Source: Burkholderiaceae bacterium (GTDB lineage: Bacteria > Pseudomonadota > Gammaproteobacteria > Burkholderiales > Burkholderiaceae_E). From it: 5,560 nucleotides of DNA. The stretch lies in assembly GCA_023258775.1 (NCBI GenBank), contig JALQWJ010000113.1, forward strand, positions 1 to 5,560. Direction: 5' to 3'. Below the pieces are notes generated by a model that searched no databases, was not told where the DNA came from, and was given only the letters and a program-made list of their open reading frames with translations. Position 1 is the first letter of the stretch; every line of letters starts with the position of its first letter. The position numbers and the translations under genes are program-made. Below, piece by piece: positions 1 through 5,250 of this stretch.

Positions 1-331
1 TGTTGCCGCGTTCTTCTTTCTCGACCTGGACAATGAGTTCTTGACCCTCAGCGATGACGTCCTGAATCCTAGCCCGCCCCGCTTCGCTGCCTTGTTTAAA
101 GTAGGACTTTGAAATTTCCTTAAACGGCAGAAAACCGTGTCTATCTTCGCCGTAATTCACAAAACAGGCCTCAAGGCTTGGCTCAACGCGGGTCACTACA
201 GCCTTGTAGATGTTGCTTTTGCGAGACTCTCGTCCAGCGCTCTCGATATCAATGTCGATGAGTTTCTGCCCATCGACAATCGCGACCCTAAGCTCTTCGG
301 CATGGGTTGCGTTAAACAACATTCGCTTCAT
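1..331 (-). CDS. rne: Ribonuclease E, N-terminal part (cut by window edge)
   Basis: RNase E is the essential endoribonuclease that starts bulk mRNA decay, matures 5S rRNA and tRNAs, and scaffolds the membrane-associated degradosome. Only the first 110 residues are present. They begin MKRMLFNAT, followed by [13 protein letters not shown], and match the start of E. coli RNase E closely. Residues 1-35 correspond to the first RNase H-like segment. Residues about 38-110 form the S1 RNA-binding domain, with the hallmark stretches [14 protein letters not shown] (48-61) and HGFLPFKEI (65-73), ending in VEKEERGN (103-110). The catalytic DNase I-like domain and the C-terminal scaffold lie outside the window. 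The start at 331 is supported by a strong GAAGGAG five bases upstream; a second ATG three codons in would remove the conserved MKR. RNase G shares this fold, but the opening residues and the divergent rluC neighbour favour RNase E. Confidence 0.96.
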   Translation of the reverse strand, partial: MKRMLFNATHAEELRVAIVDGQKLIDIDIESAGRESRKSNIYKAVVTRVEPSLEACFVNYGEDRHGFLPFKEISKSYFKQGSEAGRARIQDVIAEGQELIVQVEKEERGN

Positions 332-336
332 TTGCA

Positions 337-343
337 CTCCTTC
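337..343 (-). promoter_or_regulatory. Strong ribosome binding site of rne
   Basis: On the minus strand GAAGGAG lies five bases before the rne ATG (331-329). It is a near-perfect Shine-Dalgarno sequence and fixes the start. Its first two bases (343-342) are the end of the 3' arm of a 9-bp inverted repeat, so the site could be made less accessible when that stem forms. Confidence 0.85.
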
Positions 344-420
344 GCACCGGCGTGGCTTGCGTTGCCAGCCCAATGGAACGAGAGCAGTCACTCTTCCCGG
401 TGCGACCGGGCATGATCGCA
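342..420 (-). promoter_or_regulatory. rne leader with mutually exclusive inverted repeats
   Basis: Three pairings are visible in the presumed rne 5' untranslated region. (1) A perfect 9-bp inverted repeat pairs 397-405 with 342-350 (TCGCACCGG / CCGGTGCGA) around a 46-nt loop, and its 3' arm runs directly into the rne Shine-Dalgarno. (2) A 5-bp hairpin pairs 396-400 with 406-410 (CCCGG / CCGGG), with 401-405 as its loop. (3) A 5-bp pairing joins 416-420 with 401-405 (TGCGA / TCGCA). All three compete for 397-405, so at most one can form. E. coli RNase E is known to control its own mRNA through hairpins in the rne leader. By inference this element is the local counterpart, although no sequence similarity to the E. 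coli hairpins is claimed. Confidence 0.5.
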
Positions 421-442
421 GCGCTTAGTTCACTTTCATAAG

Positions 443-459
443 CCGTCAATAACCGTCAA
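443..459. repeat. Tandem CCGTCAA direct repeat, 10-bp period
   Basis: CCGTCAA occurs at 443-449 and again at 453-459, one helical turn apart. On the minus strand the copies read TTGACGG, so each contains a TTGACG resembling a -35 element facing rne. Spacing to a good -10 is poor: TATGAA at 440-435 is the best candidate, only 13 bases after the upstream copy. The repeat could be a same-face protein binding site, a pair of alternative -35 elements for rne, or chance in an A/T-rich patch. Confidence 0.35.
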
Positions 460-482
460 AAAAAGCCATTGCTGCAACAAAA

Positions 483-607
483 ATCCTTCTCGTTGTAAGG
501 ATCGAGAAACTGTCTCGTTCGCCAGGCACCCCGGACCATCCGGAGCCGCGCATCATTCGTTTGTCTGGATGACGCGCCAAGCGCCGATTTCGGGCGGCAA
601 GGGCCGC
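483..607. repeat. Cluster of short hairpin-forming inverted repeats
   Basis: Four small inverted repeats follow one another: ATCCTT/AAGGAT (483-488 with 497-502), CGAGA/TCTCG (503-507 with 513-517), CCGGA/TCCGG (531-535 with 539-543) and GCGGC/GCCGC (594-598 with 603-607). Stems are 5-6 bp and loops 3-8 nt. Each alone could be chance. Together they suggest structured RNA if the rne leader extends this far. None has a following T run, so they do not look like intrinsic terminators. Confidence 0.3.
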
Positions 608-728
608 ATATTTCGGGGCTTTGAGGCACAATGTGAGCCTCTTGCGCGACTTCGGACTGGTGTTGACGATATAAATCTGCATACATCGCAGGCGCAAAAC
701 CAAGTCCAGATCTTTACTCAGACGACCC

Positions 729-736
729 AGTATAAC
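729..736. promoter_or_regulatory. Overlapping two-strand -10-like element before rluC
   Basis: AGTATAAC gives TATAAC on the plus strand (731-736) and TATACT on the minus strand (734-729), each close to the -10 consensus TATAAT. The plus-strand version would start transcription near 741-743, at the rluC ATG. The minus-strand version could start a long rne leader. No good -35 lies at the usual distance on either strand, so this is a candidate only. Confidence 0.3.
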
Positions 737-740
737 CCAC

Positions 741-1727
741 ATGACATGGCATAACGCGCGGCACAGTATCGTCGATCCCGAGTACGCAGGACAGCGGCTC
801 GATAACTACTTGATCGCGCGCCTCAAATCGCTCCCAAAAACACGTATTTACAGGATGATTCGAAGCGGTGAAGTACGACTCAACGGCAAACGCGTCGAGG
901 CACAGCATCGGCTCCAGGGGGGTGAGGACTTGCGTATACCGCCGTTGCGTGATTTGGCTCATTCGGTGCGACTCGATGGACAACAAGAGCACCAAGCGAC
1001 ACCATCGCGTCCAGACGCAAGCAGTGAGCGCCCATCGTTTCCGGTGCTCTTTGAGGACGACTCACTCTTAGTTATTGACAAGCCAGCCGGTGTTGCAGTT
1101 CATGGCGGTAGCGGCATTAGTCGTGGTTTGATCGAATGGCTCCGCTTGATACGACCCGAATTGACTTTTCTCGAACTTGGTCATCGACTCGATCGCGAAA
1201 CCTCGGGCGTGTTGGTGCTTGCCAAGCGCCGACAGGCGCTGTTGCAGCTTCATCGGGCATTTCGGGAACGGGTGAGTGAGAAGCACTACATTGCCGTCGT
1301 CGCTGGCCGGGTACCGAAGCGCGATCGCGTGCTACGCCATCGGCTGCAACGTCATCTTGGCGAGGCCGGCGAACGGATTGTACGGGTTGAACAAGAGGGT
1401 CTCGAAGCTGTTTCAGTGATTCGCGGACTCGGTACCATTGAGCGCGAAACGCCGAGTTATGTTTCAACGGTCATGGTGCGCATTGAAACCGGGCGCACAC
1501 ACCAAATTCGAGTTCATCTGGCGTACGAAGGCTATCCTATTCTTGGTGATGAGCGTTACGGAGACTTTCTTTTGAATCGACAGCTGAAAAGCCAGGGACT
1601 TAGACGGATGCTTTTGCATGCCTGGCAGCTTGAGCTCGCTTGGCCGCAGGCTGCTGGAGGACGATTACGCTTCACTGCTGCCGTCCCGCAGGCCTTCAAG
1701 CCTTGGGCTTGTGGCGTCGAGCAGTGA
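741..1727 (+). CDS. rluC: 23S rRNA pseudouridine synthase, RluC/RluD family
   Basis: RluC converts uridines to pseudouridine in 23S rRNA (U955, U2504 and U2580 in E. coli). The 328-aa product is close to the family's usual length. An N-terminal S4 RNA-binding domain spans about residues 17-68 (AGQRLDNYL, RSGEVRLNGKRV). The catalytic domain follows from about residue 102, beginning LFEDDSLLVIDKPAGVAVHGG. The catalytic motif HRLDRETSG lies at 148-156, with the nucleophilic aspartate at 151. The late motif GRTHQIRVHLA lies at 251-261, followed by GDERYGD (269-275). Divergence from rne matches the E. coli locus and favours RluC over RluD. ATG 741 is the first start after an in-frame stop at 672-674 and keeps the whole S4 domain. 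No Shine-Dalgarno precedes it. The gene probably leads an operon with the three genes downstream. Confidence 0.93.
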   Translation: MTWHNARHSIVDPEYAGQRLDNYLIARLKSLPKTRIYRMIRSGEVRLNGKRVEAQHRLQGGEDLRIPPLRDLAHSVRLDGQQEHQATPSRPDASSERPSFPVLFEDDSLLVIDKPAGVAVHGGSGISRGLIEWLRLIRPELTFLELGHRLDRETSGVLVLAKRRQALLQLHRAFRERVSEKHYIAVVAGRVPKRDRVLRHRLQRHLGEAGERIVRVEQEGLEAVSVIRGLGTIERETPSYVSTVMVRIETGRTHQIRVHLAYEGYPILGDERYGDFLLNRQLKSQGLRRMLLHAWQLELAWPQAAGGRLRFTAAVPQAFKPWACGVEQ

Positions 1728-1762
1728 AATCGGGAACCGAGCCTTAAATAGCGTGATTGCTG

Positions 1763-1768
1763 AAGGAG
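1763..1768 (+). promoter_or_regulatory. Ribosome binding site selecting the GTG start of the HAD gene
   Basis: AAGGAG ends five bases before GTG 1774. It decides the start of the HAD gene against ATG 1618 and GTG 1753 in the same frame, both of which would add residues foreign to the family. Confidence 0.8.
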
Positions 1769-1773
1769 TTAAT

Positions 1774-2430
1774 GTGACTGGAGCGCTTGTGGTGTTTGAT
1801 TGGGACGGCACGCTGATGGACTCAACGGGTGCGATCACCCATAGCATCCAGTCAGCAGCCCGCGATCTCGGGCTCATGGTGCCCGATCGTAAGCAAGCCT
1901 CATGGGTGATTGGTCTGGGTTTGCGCGATAGCCTCAAATATGCCGTACCGGATCTGCCAGAAGACCGACTTTCGGCGTTTGTCGAGCGGTATCGTTATCA
2001 CTATCTTCATTGTGAACCAGCGCTAGGTGCTTTCGAAGGTGTGGTACCGATGCTCGAGCGGCTTAAGAGCCTTGGTGTTCCAATGGCCATTGCAACAGGC
2101 AAGTCAAGACTTGGCCTCAATCGTGTTCTTGAACAAACCGGCTGGCGTCATTTTTTTGCAGATACGCGTACTGCTGACGAAGGGCACCCAAAGCCCCACC
2201 CCTGGATGTTGCTCGATCTGCTGTCATCGCTCGGCTCAGTGCCGTCGCAGACGATCATGGTCGGCGATACAACCCATGACCTTGAAATGGCCGCATCTGC
2301 GGGTACAAGGGCAGTCGCAGTAAGCTACGGCGCTCATGGTGTCGACGATCTCGCCCTTGCCAAACCCGAGGCGATTTTCTCTGACACTCCATCTTTGGCT
2401 CTTTGGTTGGAATCCCAGCTCGCAGCATGA
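1774..2430 (+). CDS. HAD-family phosphatase, Gph-like (subfamily IA)
   Basis: This is a cytoplasmic, magnesium-dependent phosphomonoesterase of the haloacid dehalogenase superfamily, 218 aa. Motif I is DWDGTL (9-14), with nucleophile D9 and acid/base D11. A helical C1-type cap follows, at about residues 18-85. Motif II is ATGKS (107-111, T108), motif III includes K140 in HPKPHP, and motif IV is GDTTHD (164-169, D165 and D169). All catalytic residues are present. It most resembles phosphoglycolate phosphatase and related nucleotide or sugar phosphatases, but the substrate cannot be read from the sequence, so no symbol is given. The GTG start has a strong ribosome binding site and lies 46 bp after rluC. 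An ATG one frame over (1772) is followed at once by TGA. The stop overlaps the next start as ATGA, implying coupled translation. Confidence 0.9.
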   Translation: MTGALVVFDWDGTLMDSTGAITHSIQSAARDLGLMVPDRKQASWVIGLGLRDSLKYAVPDLPEDRLSAFVERYRYHYLHCEPALGAFEGVVPMLERLKSLGVPMAIATGKSRLGLNRVLEQTGWRHFFADTRTADEGHPKPHPWMLLDLLSSLGSVPSQTIMVGDTTHDLEMAASAGTRAVAVSYGAHGVDDLALAKPEAIFSDTPSLALWLESQLAA

Positions 2431-2816
2431 ACGAATCGACGCCCTCCAACTGGAAATCTGTTTGGACTGATGCCGGAAGCGCCTCCGAACTTTTCGACGG
2501 CGGCAGCGGTCTTCGCACGCTCATCCCTGGCCCGGGAGGCGATATTTCGGCCTTCGTGGTGCAGTTTCAAGGTCAGGCATTCGCCTACTTAAATCGATGT
2601 GCTCATGTACCCGTCGAACTCGACTGGCTTGAGGGCGCTTTTTTTGACGACAGCGGGCAGTACCTTGTTTGTGCCACACATGGCGCCATGTACGAACCAA
2701 ACACAGGTTTGTGTATTGATGGTCCCTGTCGCGGGCGCTCCCTTGAGGCACTTGAATGCCGAATCGAAGCGGGCCGTGTGCAGATCAGGCGTCAACACAG
2801 GACGAAGCATGACTGA
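2427..2816 (+). CDS. Small Rieske [2Fe-2S] protein
   Basis: This 129-aa protein consists essentially of one Rieske domain. The cluster ligands are visible as C58-A-H60 (NRCAHVP) and C82-A-T-H85 (CATHGAMYEP), each pair giving one Cys and one His, separated by 21 residues. The GLCIDGPCRGRSLEAL region (95-110) is the typical loop that closes over the cluster. No transmembrane segment or signal is present, so it should be a soluble cytoplasmic electron carrier or redox sensor rather than a bc1 subunit. No oxygenase or reductase partner is encoded nearby, so its partner is unknown. Start: ATG 2427 overlaps the HAD stop (ATGA). An in-frame TTG at 2403 lies inside the HAD gene and is less likely. 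No separate ribosome binding site is visible, consistent with translational coupling. Confidence 0.88.
   Translation: MNESTPSNWKSVWTDAGSASELFDGGSGLRTLIPGPGGDISAFVVQFQGQAFAYLNRCAHVPVELDWLEGAFFDDSGQYLVCATHGAMYEPNTGLCIDGPCRGRSLEALECRIEAGRVQIRRQHRTKHD
2799..2802 (+). promoter_or_regulatory. Ribosome binding site of the S49 peptidase gene
   Basis: AGGA lies six bases before ATG 2809, inside the end of the Rieske gene. It supports this start over an upstream in-frame ATG at 2599, which would add 70 residues read from the Rieske gene's other frame. Confidence 0.7.
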
Positions 2817-3807
2817 GGATACGAATAAAGCTGAGTCCCCATCAAACACCAAGGCCTGGGCAAGCGCGCACGACATTCAGCAAGCGGCGATCTTGCGCCT
2901 GCTGGAAGAAAATCAACGAGAGCAGACGCGAAAAAGACGCTGGTCGATCGTCTTCCGTGGTTTGTTCTTAGTTGTTTTATTGCTTTTTTGGTACGAGTGG
3001 CGAAGCGTTAGCGGTCATGAAGCGGCAAAGCCAGATCGTCATACCGCCTTAATTGACATTCAGGGCGAAATCGACCACGAATCCGAAGCCAATGCAGACC
3101 AAATAACAAGCGCCCTGCGAGCGGCATTTGAAGATCAAGCAACCGCTGGCGTGATTCTTAGGCTCAATAGCCCAGGCGGTTCACCGGTTCAAGCCTCAAT
3201 TATTCATCAAGAGGTTCTTCGGCTGCGGGAGAAGTATCCCAACATTCCAATACACACCGTGGTTGAAGATATTTGCGCTTCGGGAGGCTATTACGTCGCT
3301 GTTGCGAGTGACAAGATTTTCGTTGACCCCAATAGCCTCGTAGGATCAATTGGCGTGAGGCTTGATGGCTTTGGATTCACTGAAGCCATGAAACGCTTGG
3401 GCGTGGAGCGACGTTTATTCACCGCGGGCTCGGATAAGGCCATGCTCGACCCCTTTAGCACCCTAAGCGAATCGCAGAGAACTCACTTACAAAACACGCT
3501 TGATGCGCTTCACCAGAACTTTATCGAGGCAGTTAAACAAGGTCGCGGCGATCGCTTACAAGATGACAGCAAACTCTTCAGTGGTCGTGTTTGGAGCGGC
3601 GATCAGGCAATCAAGCTCGGACTCGCTGATGCAAGGGGTTCGGTCGATCAAGTCGCACGCGATGTAATTAAGGCCGACGATGTTGTCGATTTCAGCCCCA
3701 GACCGTCGTTTGCCGAACGTTTTGCCCGACGCGTCGGCGTGGAAACCTCAAGAGTGCTTGCGACGATGGGACTTCAGATCCTGGCTGCGCCGAGCCGACT
3801 GCGCTAG
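2809..3807 (+). CDS. sppA: Membrane-anchored S49 (SppA-type) serine peptidase, short form
   Basis: SppA peptidases digest remnant signal peptides and other peptides in or near the cytoplasmic membrane. The 332-aa protein has a hydrophilic N-terminus (1-40), a basic patch RKRR (41-44) and one hydrophobic segment (about 46-63), predicting an N-in single-pass anchor with the protease domain outside the membrane. The protease domain runs from about residue 79 to 290. It carries RLNSPGGSP (118-126), the nucleophile S158 in CASGGYY, and the probable general-base K210 in AGSDKAMLDPF (206-216). Their spacing of 52 residues matches the Ser-Lys dyad of short SppA such as the Bacillus subtilis enzyme. 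It is half the length of E. coli SppA, so it carries one complete catalytic domain and should work as an oligomer. SohB is an alternative name for this size class. It overlaps the Rieske gene by 8 bp and the opposing methyltransferase gene by 60 bp. Confidence 0.9.
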   Translation: MTEDTNKAESPSNTKAWASAHDIQQAAILRLLEENQREQTRKRRWSIVFRGLFLVVLLLFWYEWRSVSGHEAAKPDRHTALIDIQGEIDHESEANADQITSALRAAFEDQATAGVILRLNSPGGSPVQASIIHQEVLRLREKYPNIPIHTVVEDICASGGYYVAVASDKIFVDPNSLVGSIGVRLDGFGFTEAMKRLGVERRLFTAGSDKAMLDPFSTLSESQRTHLQNTLDALHQNFIEAVKQGRGDRLQDDSKLFSGRVWSGDQAIKLGLADARGSVDQVARDVIKADDVVDFSPRPSFAERFARRVGVETSRVLATMGLQILAAPSRLR

Positions 3808-4533
3808 GGAGCCTAGTATAAAAACGGTCGGCTCGCGTCCTGGCAGCCAGGCTGATTGGCGCCATTGGGCGATGCTTTTGGTTTGAATCGCTTCTTTGGC
3901 AGAACCCAGAGCAGTCGCAACACATACGCAGGTATCGTGCTTCAACACACGTGCCATCGACGCCATCATTGCATCATTTCGATAGGGTGTTTCAATCCAA
4001 ATCAGGCTTCTGCCATCCTGTTCATTCAAGCGCTCAATCGCTCGTAGGGCGGCTTCGCGCTCCTCATTGGCTGCGGGCAGATAACCTTTGAATTCAAAAT
4101 GTTGGCCATTAAATCCGGAGGCCATCAAAGCGAGCATTATCGACGACGGACCAATTTGCGGACGCACAGGAAAGCCAGCTGCATGGACTGCAGCGATCAA
4201 GGCTTCACCTGGATCGGCAATCGCAGGTAGGCCCGCTTCTGACAATAGACCAACCGAGTGGCCTGCCTCGAGCCAATGCAAAACTTGTTGAATGATCGTG
4301 CTGCTTTGTTGTTCGGACTTCGCCGTGTGTTCATCCCAGACCAGCATCAAGGCCTGTGGCAGCGGTCTTGGCCAGGCGCAGCGCTTCAGCCATGCACGAG
4401 CCGACTTTGCGTCCTCCACGACGAAGTGCGAAAGCGCTTGAAGCTGCGATAACACTGGCCCGGGCAGCGATTGCGCGGGATCGCTTTCAGCATCAAGCGC
4501 CGTCGGCAGCAGGATCAGCGCTGAGGAGTTCAT
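3748..4533 (-). CDS. RsmI-like SAM-dependent methyltransferase (tetrapyrrole methylase fold)
   Basis: This 261-aa protein has the tetrapyrrole methylase fold shared with RsmI, which 2'-O-methylates C1402 of 16S rRNA. Visible family motifs are LILLPTAL (6-13, in place of the usual LYLVPTPIG), SEAGLPAIADPG (98-109, matching the RsmI SDAGTPLISDPG loop), IGPSS (127-131), FEFKGYLP (146-153) and ETPYRN (181-186). The N-terminal glycine-rich loop and the AEDTR-type segment are altered (VVEDAKSA, 38-45), so it is a divergent paralogue and may not methylate C1402. A true rsmI may lie elsewhere. Start: ATG 4533 has GAGG six bases upstream. The first 41 bp overlap the end of the Maf gene, implying a two-gene transcript. 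The 3' end runs antisense into the peptidase gene; the conserved core ends at about residue 240, leaving a basic tail of about 20 residues within the overlap. Confidence 0.85.
   Translation of the reverse strand: MNSSALILLPTALDAESDPAQSLPGPVLSQLQALSHFVVEDAKSARAWLKRCAWPRPLPQALMLVWDEHTAKSEQQSSTIIQQVLHWLEAGHSVGLLSEAGLPAIADPGEALIAAVHAAGFPVRPQIGPSSIMLALMASGFNGQHFEFKGYLPAANEEREAALRAIERLNEQDGRSLIWIETPYRNDAMMASMARVLKHDTCVCVATALGSAKEAIQTKSIAQWRQSAWLPGREPTVFILGSLAQSARRSQDLKSHRRKHS
3791..3851. repeat. Nested inverted repeats at the convergent gene ends
   Basis: CGAGCCGAC (3791-3799) pairs perfectly with GTCGGCTCG (3827-3835). Inside it CTAGG (3804-3808) pairs with CCTAG (3812-3816), enclosing the peptidase stop codon TAG (3805-3807). 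A further hairpin CCTGG/CCAGG spans 3839-3851. No T run follows any stem in either direction; the run of five Ts on the minus strand lies before the inner stem and encodes part of the methyltransferase. It could slow or end convergent transcripts but is not a canonical intrinsic terminator. Confidence 0.4.
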
Positions 4534-5224
4534 AGCCGGCCTCGGTGAGAAATTGGGTCAGACGAATCAGCGGTAGACCAATCAACGCGGTGGGATCTTC
4601 CGATTGAATCGACGACATAAGGATGATGCCAAGGCCTTCGCACTTTGCAGAACCAGCGCAGTCAAACGCAGGTTCCCGATCCAGGTAGGCAGCGATAAGT
4701 TCTGAGCTTAGTTCACGAAACTTCACCTCGGTCGAAACAACAGCAGTGCGCTGAAAACTCAACAGACCATCTGAGGGCTCAAGGTCATTGCGTATAAGAG
4801 CAATCGCCGTGTAAAAGTGCATCGTCTTACCACTGGCCAGGCTAAGTTGCTCGATGGCTGCCTGCCGGTGGCCAGGCTTGCCAATGGCGTTCACACCGTC
4901 AAGTGTTGCTGCTTGATCAGACCCAATGACAAGTGCACCCGGGTGAAGTCTGGCGACTGCCTCGGCCTTTTCAATTGCAAGTCGCAAAGCCATTGCCTCT
5001 ACCGACTCGCCGGCGTGCTGCGTCTCAACCACCTGGGGTGCGCGCTGCACGAAATTGCTCGTCAAGCGTTCAAGCAGCGTTTTGCGGTATGACGAGGTTG
5101 AAGCGAGCACAAGCTCAATCTTCCCGCCATGCTTGCTCGTTGCTTGATACGCATCATTGAAGCGATTGTCTGCTGGCAAAGTCTTTAGAGGCTGCTTCGT
5201 CAGCGTTAAGGGCCCTGAATTCAC
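4493..5224 (-). CDS. yceF: Maf/YceF-type nucleotide pyrophosphatase
   Basis: Maf proteins hydrolyse non-canonical nucleoside triphosphates to monophosphates. The YceF branch acts on 7-methyl-GTP and keeps it out of RNA. The 243-aa product has LVLASTSSYRKTLLERL (38-54) with its phosphate-binding Ser/Arg residues, GSDQ (101-104) with catalytic D103, ASGKTMHFYTA (130-140), CAGSAKCEG (189-197) and GLPLI (216-220). SDQ and the CAGS-KxEG block match E. coli YceF rather than YhdE. The start is uncertain. GTG 5224 has AGGA six bases upstream (5231-5234) and is chosen. GTG 5251 is possible but lies upstream of the predicted transcription start. GTG 5110 would remove part of the first motif. The chosen start gives about 35 residues before the normal Maf N-terminus, which is unusual. 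It is divergent from yceD and overlaps the methyltransferase gene by 41 bp. Confidence 0.88.
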   Translation of the reverse strand: MNSGPLTLTKQPLKTLPADNRFNDAYQATSKHGGKIELVLASTSSYRKTLLERLTSNFVQRAPQVVETQHAGESVEAMALRLAIEKAEAVARLHPGALVIGSDQAATLDGVNAIGKPGHRQAAIEQLSLASGKTMHFYTAIALIRNDLEPSDGLLSFQRTAVVSTEVKFRELSSELIAAYLDREPAFDCAGSAKCEGLGIILMSSIQSEDPTALIGLPLIRLTQFLTEAGYELLSADPAADGA

Positions 5225-5230
5225 GTGATG

Positions 5231-5234
5231 TCCT
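5231..5234 (-). promoter_or_regulatory. Probable ribosome binding site of yceF
   Basis: On the minus strand AGGA is followed by six bases and then GTG (5224-5222). This is the best Shine-Dalgarno for any in-frame start of the Maf gene and decides the start chosen here. Confidence 0.5.
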
Positions 5235-5240
5235 ATGTTT

Positions 5241-5250
5241 TGGTCGACCA
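5241..5250. promoter_or_regulatory. Perfect 10-bp palindrome in the yceF/yceD divergent region
   Basis: TGGTCGACCA is a perfect palindrome located just upstream of the plus-strand -10 candidate and near the predicted minus-strand transcription start. Its position fits an operator acting on both genes. A second perfect palindrome, TCACGTGA (5221-5228), overlaps the chosen yceF start codon. No regulator can be named from the sequence. Confidence 0.35.

Larger units (their letters stand above)
332..740. other. Divergent rne/rluC intergenic control region
   Basis: This 409-bp stretch holds no convincing gene. The open frames in it are short, lack ribosome binding sites and resemble no family I know. 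From left to right it contains the rne ribosome binding site and competing stems (337-420), the tandem CCGTCAA repeat (443-459) beside an A-rich run, a group of short hairpins (483-607), a TTGACG followed closely by TATAAA (663-675), and an overlapping two-strand -10-like element (729-736). If the rne promoter is far from the gene, the rne leader would be several hundred bases long, as in E. coli. Confidence 0.7.

Noticed and set aside
663..675. TTGACG followed by TATAAA as a classical promoter
   Set aside because: The two hexamers are separated by only one base, so they cannot be the -35 and -10 of one promoter. TATAAA might be used with another, weak -35, but none is convincing.
446..742. 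98-codon open frame on the minus strand in the rne/rluC intergenic region
   Set aside because: It has no ribosome binding site, no recognisable motif, and a basic composition typical of a non-coding frame; its start overlaps the rluC start.
1618..1773. Upstream extension of the HAD gene from ATG 1618
   Set aside because: It lies largely within rluC, adds 52 residues unlike any HAD protein, and lacks a ribosome binding site, whereas GTG 1774 has a strong one.
2599..2808. 70-residue N-terminal extension of the peptidase from ATG 2599
   Set aside because: It is the shifted frame of the Rieske gene. ATG 2809 has AGGA at the right spacing and gives the usual short-SppA length.
3726..3737. Perfect 12-bp palindrome CCGACGCGTCGG just after the methyltransferase stop, considered as a terminator
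   Set aside because: It sits within peptidase codons, would form only a 4-bp stem with a CGCG loop, and has no T run on either strand.
3856..5160. Several plus-strand open frames of 60-90 codons opposite the methyltransferase and yceF genes
   Set aside because: They are shadows of the well-supported minus-strand genes and show no ribosome binding sites or family motifs.
5241..5250. TGGTCGACCA called as a true FadR operator
   Set aside because: The FadR consensus has a central base between TGGTC and GACCA, so the half-site spacing is wrong, and FadR is not generally expected in Betaproteobacteria.
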